DNA from: TMED14 sp038145075
Lineage (GTDB): Bacteria > Bacteroidota > Bacteroidia > Flavobacteriales > Schleiferiaceae
DNA: 55,502 nucleotides
Direction of reading: 5' to 3'
NCBI GenBank assembly: GCA_038145075.1
Contig: JAYQOY010000005.1
Span: 1-55,502, forward strand
Below are positions 25,347 through 32,326 of the stretch, piece by piece. The position numbers were made by a program, and so were the translations under genes. A model generated the notes under the pieces. It did not search any database. It saw only the letters and a list, made by a program, of their open reading frames with translations, and was not told where the DNA came from. The number at the start of each line of letters is the position of its first letter. Position 1 is the first letter of the stretch.

Positions 25347-25769
25347 ATGCGCTACGTGGCCCTTTTGTCGGTTTTTTTCTTGGTTTCGGCCTGTTTGGTG
25401 CCGAAAAAGGAATTGCTCTTTGCGCAAGCCCAAGTGCTGCGCTTGCAATCGGACAGTTTGGCCTTTGAGCAACGCCTGTTGACGGCCCAGGGGACCATGG
25501 GAAACACCCAAGGTCAGTTAGAGGAGCTGCAGAAGAGCTACGAAGAGGTGTCTAACCAACTCGACAACGCGGAGGCGACCCTTCAGGTGGTTTCTCGGGA
25601 GCTCGATAGCCTGCAGCTGCGGCACAAGGAAGTGAGCGTGGCGCGCGATGTGTGGCGCATCGAGGCCCTGCGTGCCAAGCGTCGAATGGAGCGTGCGGAG
25701 TTTGTCCGCGACAGCCTTCAGACGGTCTTGCTGAACTACAAGCCCGTAGCGCCAAAGCCCAAAAAGTAA
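25347..25769 (+). CDS. Small coiled-coil lipoprotein
   Basis: A protein of 140 residues with a lipoprotein signal (FFLVSAC, Cys at 16). The rest is highly charged and helical with heptad-like spacing from about 25 to 130 (LEELQKSYEEVSNQLDNAEA), predicting a coiled coil, and it ends in PVAPKPKK. No family is recognised. It is probably anchored to the outer membrane facing the periplasm. It is a single-gene unit; its stop directly abuts the stop of the convergent NlpC gene. Confidence 0.7.
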   Translation: MRYVALLSVFFLVSACLVPKKELLFAQAQVLRLQSDSLAFEQRLLTAQGTMGNTQGQLEELQKSYEEVSNQLDNAEATLQVVSRELDSLQLRHKEVSVARDVWRIEALRAKRRMERAEFVRDSLQTVLLNYKPVAPKPKK

Positions 25770-26552
25770 TTAGAAATGCGTCTTGATCAGGCGCAGCTTG
25801 TGGGTGTGCTTGCCCAATTCCGCATTGTAGATGCCAGTGCTGTCTAGCCCGTCCATTCGGACCGAACCGCTCGCGTGCAAAATGCGGTTTTCGCGCACAT
25901 AGATGCCCACGTGCACAATGTTCCCATCCTCGTTGTCAAAGAAGACCAAATCGCCGGCCTGCGCTTCCGCCAAGAAATCCAAGGTCCGTCCTTGCGTGGC
26001 TTGCTGGCTGGCATCGCGAAGAAGGCTGATACCGGTTAAGCGATAGGCCATCTGCGTCAAGCCGCTGCAATCAATCCCAAAGGCGCTTCGCCCACCCCAC
26101 AAATACGGGGCATTGGCATAGAGGTAGGCGTTTAAAAGCAGTTCTTCCCGGGTGCGCAAGCGCTGTGCGGTACGTCCCTGGAAGAGGAAGGGTTCTGTGC
26201 CGACTCGGAGGACGTGCTGATCCACATCGTAAAAGGGGAGGGGGGATCCTGCCACGATGGTGCGGGTCATGCTGGGCGAGTCGTGTTCAATCAAGTCTAC
26301 GGCGTCGCTGACCAAGGTTTGAGGCTGGTCGATTAATTGGCGGTATTCCTCCTGGGTGATCCCTTGGATTTGACGGTCGAGCATCCAGCCCGAATACCCG
26401 TCGTGCCCCAAGCGAATGAGCGTCCATTCGTTTTTGCGGTCGAGGATTTCAAAGGCTTCTCCAAACAGCGCCTGGTTCACCATTTCGGCGCGGTGGCTGG
26501 GTTCGGCACGCATGGGTGCCAAGCTGTAGAGTGAAAAGCCGTGGGTGCTCAA
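25770..26552 (-). CDS. NlpC/P60 cysteine peptidase with SH3-like N-terminus
   Basis: A protein of 260 residues. Residues 5-65 look like a bacterial SH3 domain (MVNQALFGEAFEILDRKNEW, GYSGWMLDRQ). The C-terminal NlpC/P60 domain has C162 (GIDCSGLTQMAYR), H214 (IVHVGIYV) and a third polar residue at H226, forming the catalytic set for cleaving gamma-D-glutamyl peptide bonds in peptidoglycan. There is no clear signal peptide, so it may act on imported or recycled muropeptides. The start codon is TTG and overlaps the thiolase stop (TTGA), pointing to translational coupling. Confidence 0.87.
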   Translation of the reverse strand: MSTHGFSLYSLAPMRAEPSHRAEMVNQALFGEAFEILDRKNEWTLIRLGHDGYSGWMLDRQIQGITQEEYRQLIDQPQTLVSDAVDLIEHDSPSMTRTIVAGSPLPFYDVDQHVLRVGTEPFLFQGRTAQRLRTREELLLNAYLYANAPYLWGGRSAFGIDCSGLTQMAYRLTGISLLRDASQQATQGRTLDFLAEAQAGDLVFFDNEDGNIVHVGIYVRENRILHASGSVRMDGLDSTGIYNAELGKHTHKLRLIKTHF

Positions 26553-27730
26553 TGCAATCGTTCAAGAATCATGGCCGATGCTCCACCTCCGCCGTTGCAG
26601 ATGCCGGCACCGCCGTACTGCGCTTGGTTTTGCTGGAGAACGTGCAGCAAAGTAACAATAATTCGCGCACCACTGCACCCTAGGGGATGGCCCAAGGAAA
26701 CGGCGCCGCCATTCACGTTGCAGGTCGCAGGATCTATGCCTAAGAGGTCCATGTTGACCAATCCGACGACGGAGAAGGCTTCGTTCAATTCCCAGTAAGC
26801 AATGTCCCGAACTTCCAAGCCAGCCTTGGCAAGGGCCTTGGGCACGGCCTTGGCAGGGGCGGTCGTAAACCACTCGGGCTCATGGGCAGCGTCCGCAGCA
26901 GCGGCGATGCGTGCCAAGGGGGTGAGCCCCAGTTCCGCCGCTTTTTCAGCAGACATGAGGACGAGGGCGGCTGCGCCGTCATTTAACGTCGAGGCATTGG
27001 CCGCCGTGACCGTACCGTCCTTCGTAAAAGCAGGGCGAAGGGTGGGCACCTTGTCGCGCAAGATGTTGGTGTATTCCTCGTCGCGGTCGACGACGGTCGT
27101 GTTGCCGCGGCGATCCGTGATTTCAACCGCAATCACTTCTTCGCTGAATTTACCGGCTTCCCAGGCTGCGGCGCTGCGGTCGTAGGACTGCAGGGCAAAA
27201 GCATCTTGCTCTTCACGGCTGTAATCGTGCTCTTTAGCGCAGAGGTCTGCGCATACCCCCATGACTTGCTGGTCGTATACATTGATCAGGCCATCTTTGG
27301 TCAGGCCGTCCACCAGTTGGGTATCGCCAAATTTGAATCCGTTGCGGCTGTTGGGTAGGTAGTGAGGCACTTGGCTCATGTTTTCCATGCCGCCTGCTAC
27401 CGCGATGTCGACGTCTCCGACCCGAATCGCATTGGCCGCCAATGCGATGGCTTTCATGCCCGACGCGCAAACCTTATTCACCGTCGTGCAGGGCACGTCT
27501 TGGCTCAAACCACCCGCAAGGGCAGCTTGCCGAGCAGGAGCCTGCCCCAAATTCGCCTGAAGCACGCTGCCCATAAACACCTCCTGAACCAAGTTGGGGT
27601 CGAGGCTAATCTTAGCCAACGCGCCTTGAATCGCTTTGCCGCCTAATTCGGGGGCAGGAATGGAGGACAGGGCGCCTTGGAAGCGGCCAATAGGGGTTCG
27701 AACGGCGGAAACGATAACGACGTCTTTCAT
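26549..27730 (-). CDS. Thiolase family acetyl-CoA C-acyltransferase
   Basis: A thiolase of 393 residues that either condenses two acetyl-CoA or cleaves 3-ketoacyl-CoA. The nucleophile is C88 (VNKVCASGMKA). SLGHPLGCSG supplies the catalytic His and CNGGGGASA the second Cys. It could belong to fatty-acid oxidation or acetoacetyl-CoA synthesis; the sequence alone does not decide, and no hydratase or dehydrogenase gene is adjacent. I chose the start at ATG 27730 (MKDVVIVSAVRTPIGRF). It is upstream of, and overlaps, the NlpC gene. Confidence 0.94.
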   Translation of the reverse strand: MKDVVIVSAVRTPIGRFQGALSSIPAPELGGKAIQGALAKISLDPNLVQEVFMGSVLQANLGQAPARQAALAGGLSQDVPCTTVNKVCASGMKAIALAANAIRVGDVDIAVAGGMENMSQVPHYLPNSRNGFKFGDTQLVDGLTKDGLINVYDQQVMGVCADLCAKEHDYSREEQDAFALQSYDRSAAAWEAGKFSEEVIAVEITDRRGNTTVVDRDEEYTNILRDKVPTLRPAFTKDGTVTAANASTLNDGAAALVLMSAEKAAELGLTPLARIAAAADAAHEPEWFTTAPAKAVPKALAKAGLEVRDIAYWELNEAFSVVGLVNMDLLGIDPATCNVNGGAVSLGHPLGCSGARIIVTLLHVLQQNQAQYGGAGICNGGGGASAMILERLH

Positions 27731-27822
27731 AGCAAAAGGGGTGGGTTGTGAATTGCGAACGAAGATAGGGACCGACACTCTCCCGATGGTTCTCGAATTT
27801 TCTTCTTCACCGCGCATTTTGG

Positions 27823-27854
27823 TTGTGTGGAAGCCGATTTTTCATGTATTTTCG
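27823..27854 (+). promoter_or_regulatory. Probable promoter of tRNA-Ser
   Basis: TTG at 27823-27825 and TATTTTCG at 27847-27854 are separated by 21 bases, the usual -33/-7 spacing in Bacteroidota. Transcription would start about 28 bases before the tRNA. Confidence 0.45.
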
Positions 27855-27885
27855 CAGCCCTAATTCAGTCTATCTGTACATACCC

Positions 27886-27972
27886 GGTGAGGTGGGTGAG
27901 AGGCTGAAACCACCAGTTTGCTAAACTGGCGTACGGGAAACTGTACCGCGGGTTCGAATCCCGCCCTCACCG
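27886..27972 (+). tRNA. tRNA-Ser(GCT)
   Basis: This 87-base type II tRNA has a long variable arm. The acceptor stem GGTGAGG pairs with CCTCACC, the anticodon stem CCAGT/ACTGG encloses TTGCTAA with anticodon GCT, and the T arm contains GGTTCGAATCC. The discriminator is G and CCA is not encoded. Its last bases are repeated 203 bases downstream. Confidence 0.95.
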
Positions 27973-27973
27973 C
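27957..27973 (+). repeat. Direct repeat, copy 1 (3' end of tRNA-Ser)
   Basis: The 17 bases AATCCCGCCCTCACCGC cover the T-stem and acceptor end of the tRNA plus one flanking base. The identical sequence recurs at 28160-28176. This is the arrangement left by site-specific integration into a tRNA 3' end. Confidence 0.8.
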
Positions 27974-28159
27974 TGAAAATCAAGCAATTAGCTTGAAAAC
28001 CCGCCCCAAAAAGGCGGGTTTTTTTGTGCCCTGAGTGAATCGAAATGAATTTCAGTTAGCTCAGGGCACAAAGAACCGGCACTGGCGCTAGCCAGTGGGT
28101 TTTCAAGCTCAATGCGAAGAGTGGCAGCAGGGTTCCCATTAAAAAGGAACGCCGAAGGC
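27974..28159 (+). other. Hairpin-rich segment between tRNA 3'-end repeats
   Basis: This non-coding stretch contains CAAGC/GCTTG at 27981-27995, a terminator at 27998-28025 and a 13-bp inverted repeat (TTTGTGCCCTGAG at 28023-28035 and its complement at 28060-28072). It also contains CACTGGC-GCTA-GCCAGTG near 28080-28098 and GTTCC/GGAAC near 28130-28149. No ORF of note lies in it. It could be a remnant of a small integrated element or a structured RNA read through from the tRNA. Confidence 0.55.
27998..28025 (+). terminator. Terminator after tRNA-Ser
   Basis: The 8-bp stem AACCCGCC/GGCGGGTT (27998-28005, 28013-28020) with an A-rich loop is followed by TTTTT. Confidence 0.85.
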
Positions 28160-28176
28160 AATCCCGCCCTCACCGC
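28160..28176 (+). repeat. Direct repeat, copy 2 (tRNA-Ser 3' end remnant)
   Basis: This is identical over 17 bases to 27957-27973 but is preceded by unrelated sequence (CCGAAGGC), so it is not part of a second complete tRNA. Confidence 0.8.
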
Positions 28177-28188
28177 AAAAGCAAAAAC

Positions 28189-28217
28189 CCCGCAACGAAA
28201 GTTGCGGGTTTTTTTTT
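28189..28217 (+). terminator. Strong rho-independent terminator
   Basis: An 8-bp stem (CCCGCAAC/GTTGCGGG) with a GAAA tetraloop is followed by nine T. It lies 12 bases after the second repeat copy. The remaining bases to 28302 show no further feature. Confidence 0.88.
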
Positions 28218-28302
28218 ATACCTGAAGGGTAGGAAGCTTGTGGTTTTTGCTTTTAGCTCACCCCCTAAGGGAACACGCGAGCGCAGCCAGCGTACTCCCG
28301 CC

Positions 28303-29412
28303 TTAAGGCTGGAAAACGCGGATGTAATCCACCGCCATGCGTTGGGGAAAGGTGGTTTGGGAATTCGGACTGCCGGGCCAATTGCCCCCTACAGCGACGT
28401 TAAAAATGAAGAAGAAGGGTTCGTGGAACTCCGACTTGTCTGAACCTGTGATGTCCAGCGAGTAGTACTGAACGTCGTCCCGGAACCATTTAATGGAGCT
28501 CGCATCCCAGATAATCGAATAGACGTGAAATTCGTCCTGGTAGGAACTGCCGTTGGGAACGGCGATGGACCCACCCGTATAGGCATGGTTACCGTTGCTA
28601 GACCAATGGCCCGTCCCGTGAATGCGTTCGTCGCCTTGGTTGGGTGTAGTGCCACCAATCATTTCCATGATGTCAATTTCCCCACAAGAAGGCCATCCCA
28701 CGGAGGAGATGTTTTCACCAAGCATCCAGAGGGCAGGCCATAGACCTTGGCCGGAGGGAAGGGCGGCGCGAATGTCGATACGTCCGTATTTGAACGCGCG
28801 CTTGCCCTTGGTGATCATGCGCGAGGAGGTGTAATTGAATCCCCCAAAGGACTCCTCCTTGGCGGTGATAAGTAGACTGCCGTCCAGCAAGGAAGTGTTT
28901 TCTGCACGGTAGTACTCCAATTCGTTATTGCCCCAGCCCCAGTTGCCGTTGCCAATTTCAAAGGTCCAGTCGTCGCTGATGGCGGTGGAGTCAAATTCAT
29001 CGTGCCAGACGAGGGTGTAACCGGGGTAGCTCATGGGGCTTGTGTAGCCGGTGGTCGGTACCAAAGGCGTTTGCTGCACGAGGTCCACTTGGATGGTGTC
29101 CCAGGCTTCTGCGTAGAGGTCAAAGGTGCTGTGGGCCCGAATTCGGACTGGATACACGCCTGTGGCCGTGAACTGATGGGAGAATTGGCCGCTCGGCTCA
29201 TTGAGCAAGAGGGCATTGGGATCTTGACCAATTTTCAGTGTATAGTAGTTGCTCGCCTCTGCCGTGACGGAAATGTCCACTAACCCAGAGGTTTGGGTAG
29301 AAGCCACAATCGTATAGGCCAGGTTCTTGGGTGCTTCGGCGCTTGGGCCTTGGGTTTCGCAGCCCAGAAGGAGTAGGACAGAAAGCAGCATAATCGATGA
29401 AAGCTTGGTCAT
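28303..29412 (-). CDS. GH16 family endo-beta-glucanase lipoprotein (laminarinase-like)
   Basis: A protein of 369 residues with a lipobox LLLLGC (Cys18), so probably anchored in the outer membrane. Residues 28-115 look like a PKD-type domain. The GH16 jelly roll spans about 130-369 with the catalytic EIDIME motif (E245 nucleophile, D247, E250 acid/base) after WPALWMLGEN, and HDEFDSTAISDDWTFEIGNG at its start, as in laminarinases that cut beta-1,3-glucan. It lies downstream of the SusCD operon but behind a terminator, with its own -7 element at 29418. It is a core enzyme of the locus. Confidence 0.94.
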   Translation of the reverse strand: MTKLSSIMLLSVLLLLGCETQGPSAEAPKNLAYTIVASTQTSGLVDISVTAEASNYYTLKIGQDPNALLLNEPSGQFSHQFTATGVYPVRIRAHSTFDLYAEAWDTIQVDLVQQTPLVPTTGYTSPMSYPGYTLVWHDEFDSTAISDDWTFEIGNGNWGWGNNELEYYRAENTSLLDGSLLITAKEESFGGFNYTSSRMITKGKRAFKYGRIDIRAALPSGQGLWPALWMLGENISSVGWPSCGEIDIMEMIGGTTPNQGDERIHGTGHWSSNGNHAYTGGSIAVPNGSSYQDEFHVYSIIWDASSIKWFRDDVQYYSLDITGSDKSEFHEPFFFIFNVAVGGNWPGSPNSQTTFPQRMAVDYIRVFQP

Positions 29413-29417
29413 AGGGG

Positions 29418-29425
29418 TAAAAATA
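29418..29425 (-). promoter_or_regulatory. -7 element inside a terminator U tract
   Basis: On the minus strand the sequence is TATTTTTA, one mismatch from TAnnTTTG, 5 bases before the GH16 start. It forms part of the T-rich tail of the preceding terminator hairpin. Confidence 0.4.
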
Positions 29426-29426
29426 A

Positions 29427-29450
29427 AGTGGGCGGGTTGCCCCGCCCACT
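29427..29450 (-). terminator. Terminator between the SGBP gene and GH16
   Basis: A perfect 10-bp stem (29427-29436 and 29441-29450) with a 4-base loop is followed on the minus strand by TTATTTTTA. It would end most SusC-SusD-SGBP transcripts before the GH16 gene. Confidence 0.8.
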
Positions 29451-29471
29451 AAAATTTAGGAACGCGTTGGA

Positions 29472-30812
29472 TTACTCCTGTTTGATGTTATCTACGTGGA
29501 AGGTGCCCGCGTTGGGTACGCTCCATCCGGGGAAAATGACGAGGCGGTCGTACAAGGTGCCAACGCCGTTCAGGTCAAAGGTCAACTCCGTCCAAGCTTG
29601 CGCCACGGTAACAGGTTGATCCATCTCCACAAACTGGCTAGGTGCGGTCTTGTCTTCCAATTTGAGGCGGAACGTGCCCGTATCGGGAGCCCAAACCATC
29701 AATTTGATTTGATCCGCCGTGCTGAAGTCCAGTTTGGCGTCTAAGTCGACAAATAGGCCCGCCCAGGTTTCATTGCCATGCACGGTCGTCAACACGGTTG
29801 CACTGGTATTCGCGCCGGATGCATCCGGATTAGCGCCAATGCTGTAGGTGCTATTGCCAAATGAAGTGAAGGTGGGCTGCACCGTTTCAAAGTCAATCGG
29901 CAGCGCATAGGTCGTTGGCTGGGGGCCAGGGTCGCTAATGAAGCCCTCGGGCACCAATCGGATGTACCAGGCCAAATCCGCGTTCTTGCTGTCCGTGTAG
30001 CGCAAGAAGATTTCGTTGGTATCGATGGAGACGATTTTGTAGGTCTGAACACCGGTCCAATAGCCAATCATGGCATTTCCAGTCAAGGTAATGGTGGTAT
30101 CCGTTCCTTCGGTCAAGGTCCAGGTCTCGCCCATCACATTCGGGGTGAATGCGGTGAAATCACCTACCAGGCAGGAGGTGGTGTCCGTGAAGGGGGCGTC
30201 TCCTGCGTGTGCGCCATTGACATAGATGTCGCCATTGGTCACGTGGTCAAAGCCAAATCCTTGCAAATGGAAGGTGTAGCGGTCGTTGTACAACCCAGAA
30301 CCTGCTTTTTCATTGGAGCCTGCGGCCCACCACTCGGGGTAGTCGCCTGCACCGCCGGAGGGGTTGGGGCCGACACCCATGTGCGCGGGGCGCACGGAAT
30401 CTACCGCCCAGGTCTTGGATGAACCGCCCGTGAGCAATTGGTAGATGGGGTTGCTGATCAAGCTAGGGTCGTCCTGTGCAATCACGATGTCTTGCGAGCT
30501 GCTCGCGCTACCGCCAGAGTTTTGAACGGTCAAGGTGACGGTGTAGGTGCCCGCAAAGGGGTAGCTGCTCGTAGCGTTGGTGCCCTCGCCGGTAGTTCCG
30601 TTTCCGAAGTCCCAGGTGGCCTGGAGGGTGGAGTTGTTGGCGGTAAACTCAATGATGTTTGGGTTCGTAGCCGAGGGCATGAAGGTGAATTCCGCGTCCT
30701 CTGCTGTGGGGGGATCGCCCAAAGAAGGCTCCTTTTTACAGCCGACAGACACGAGGAGGGCCATAGCCAGAACAGACCAGCCAATGCGCCATGTGCGTGA
30801 AGTTGATTTCAT
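29472..30812 (-). CDS. PKD-domain surface glycan-binding lipoprotein
   Basis: A protein of 446 residues with a lipobox at VSVGC (Cys25). The first domain (about 40-112) is a PKD fold (ATWDFGNGTTGEG, AGTYTVTLTVQNSGGSA). The middle contains Trp-rich segments (AGDYPEWWAAGSNEKAGSGLY) and the C-terminal 150 residues form a CBM-like beta-sandwich (FHVDNIKQE at the end). It stands at the SusE/F position behind SusD and matches the surface glycan-binding proteins of marine beta-glucan loci. The role is inferred to be capture of polysaccharide at the cell surface. Confidence 0.85.
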   Translation of the reverse strand: MKSTSRTWRIGWSVLAMALLVSVGCKKEPSLGDPPTAEDAEFTFMPSATNPNIIEFTANNSTLQATWDFGNGTTGEGTNATSSYPFAGTYTVTLTVQNSGGSASSSQDIVIAQDDPSLISNPIYQLLTGGSSKTWAVDSVRPAHMGVGPNPSGGAGDYPEWWAAGSNEKAGSGLYNDRYTFHLQGFGFDHVTNGDIYVNGAHAGDAPFTDTTSCLVGDFTAFTPNVMGETWTLTEGTDTTITLTGNAMIGYWTGVQTYKIVSIDTNEIFLRYTDSKNADLAWYIRLVPEGFISDPGPQPTTYALPIDFETVQPTFTSFGNSTYSIGANPDASGANTSATVLTTVHGNETWAGLFVDLDAKLDFSTADQIKLMVWAPDTGTFRLKLEDKTAPSQFVEMDQPVTVAQAWTELTFDLNGVGTLYDRLVIFPGWSVPNAGTFHVDNIKQE

Positions 30813-30850
30813 GGTTTTTTGAGTGTTAAGTGAAGATTTGAGTTAAACGA

Positions 30851-32323
30851 TTAATACCCGGCATTTTGGGGCCAATTGCCACCTGCGAGGTCAATTTCTA
30901 CTTGGGGAAGCGGGAAAAGCTCGTGTTTGCCTAGCTGGAAGTTGGAAATTTCCTGAGCGGCTTGTCCGCTGCGCACCAGATCCCAGAAGCGAAGGCCTTC
31001 GCCTGAAAGCTCCAAGCGGCGTTCGTGGAAGATGTCGGCGAGCAAGGTGCTACCCCCTGAAGTGAGGGCAGGCATACTTACACGGTCGCGTACTTGGTTC
31101 ACATAGCTCAGGGCTGTGGCGTCATTACCGTTTTGGGCATGCGCTTCGGCGGCCATGAGCAGCACATCCGCATAGCGAATCACTTTGTAGTTGAGCGGGG
31201 AGGTCAAGTCGTTGTCGGGCAATCCCAATTCGGCTTGGCGCTTGATGTACTTGTTGTTGTAGTATCCCGTATGTCCACCGCCGCCAATAGCATAGCTGAT
31301 GCTGCTGGCGTTGGGCTGAGCGGCAATAAAGGCATCGAGGTTGAGTACGGTGATGTCGCGGCGAAGATCGCTGCCGTCAAAGGCATCGTAGAGGTCTTGG
31401 GTGGGAAGGTTGTAACTGTTGCCATCGCTGTAATAAGGACCGTCGTACTGGCGAATGCCGTTGAAGCCTGCCGCTGCGTTGCCCTCCAAGCAGACAAAAC
31501 AGCCATAACTTCCGCCCTCAAGGCCGGAATACTCAATGTCAAAGACGGTTTCGCTGTTGTTTTCGTTGGCATCTAACCACAGGTCTGCGTAGTTCTCCAC
31601 CAAGGCAAAGCCGCCGAAGTTGATCACAGAATCCAAGGTCACGGCCGCCTGGGCATGCTTGCCTTGGTAGAGCTGCACCTTGCCGAGGAGGGCGAGGGCC
31701 GCTCCCTTGTCGACACGCCCTTTTTCGGGGTTGCTCCACGGAAGGGTGGCCGATGCGTAGCGGAGGTCTGCTTCGATTTGGGCATAGACCTCGGAAGCAG
31801 GGCTTCGGTCCAATTTGGTGACTTGATCCGCGCCTAAACGCTCGTCAATGACCAAGGGAACGTCGCCAAAGTACTTCGTGAGTTCAAAGTAGTAGTAAGC
31901 ACGGAGGAAGCGCGCTTGTCCCAGGATGGCCTTCTTACCGACAAAGTCAATTTTGTCTTGGAATTCCATCATGTAGTTGACGCGGGCAATGCCTGCGTAG
32001 TTCCAGCGAAAGATGCTTCGGAGCTCATTGTTGACCGCATTGTGCGTCATCGCTTCAATTTGGTGCAGGCCTTCCGTGTCCGTGACGCTTTCACCGCCCG
32101 CAATGGCATTATCGGAAGCTATTTCACCGATCCATTGGGTGAGGTAGGACGTTTGGAGCAAGTCGTAGGCAGCTGTAAGCGCCATTTCGTAGTCCGAAGG
32201 CTGGTTGAAGTAGTTCTCGGCATCTTGCACATAGCGCGGCTGGACGTCCAAGAATTTTTCGCAACTGCCCATAGAGAAAACGGTAGCAGCGCCAAGGATA
32301 AAAGGGAAGAAACGTGTTTTCAT
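30851..32323 (-). CDS. SusD/RagB family glycan-binding lipoprotein
   Basis: A protein of 490 residues with a lipobox FSMGSC (Cys21). The TPR-like N-terminal half has GQARFLRAYYYFELTKYFGDVPLV, a SusD hallmark, and the C-terminus has VNQVRDRVSMPAL, FHERRLELSGEGLRFWDLVR and LFPLPQVEID. It forms the lid of the SusC barrel at the cell surface and delivers oligosaccharides. It starts 3 bases after the SusC stop. An unusual feature is a Cys pair in GSYGCFVCLEGNA. Confidence 0.96.
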   Translation of the reverse strand: MKTRFFPFILGAATVFSMGSCEKFLDVQPRYVQDAENYFNQPSDYEMALTAAYDLLQTSYLTQWIGEIASDNAIAGGESVTDTEGLHQIEAMTHNAVNNELRSIFRWNYAGIARVNYMMEFQDKIDFVGKKAILGQARFLRAYYYFELTKYFGDVPLVIDERLGADQVTKLDRSPASEVYAQIEADLRYASATLPWSNPEKGRVDKGAALALLGKVQLYQGKHAQAAVTLDSVINFGGFALVENYADLWLDANENNSETVFDIEYSGLEGGSYGCFVCLEGNAAAGFNGIRQYDGPYYSDGNSYNLPTQDLYDAFDGSDLRRDITVLNLDAFIAAQPNASSISYAIGGGGHTGYYNNKYIKRQAELGLPDNDLTSPLNYKVIRYADVLLMAAEAHAQNGNDATALSYVNQVRDRVSMPALTSGGSTLLADIFHERRLELSGEGLRFWDLVRSGQAAQEISNFQLGKHELFPLPQVEIDLAGGNWPQNAGY

Positions 32324-32326
32324 CGC

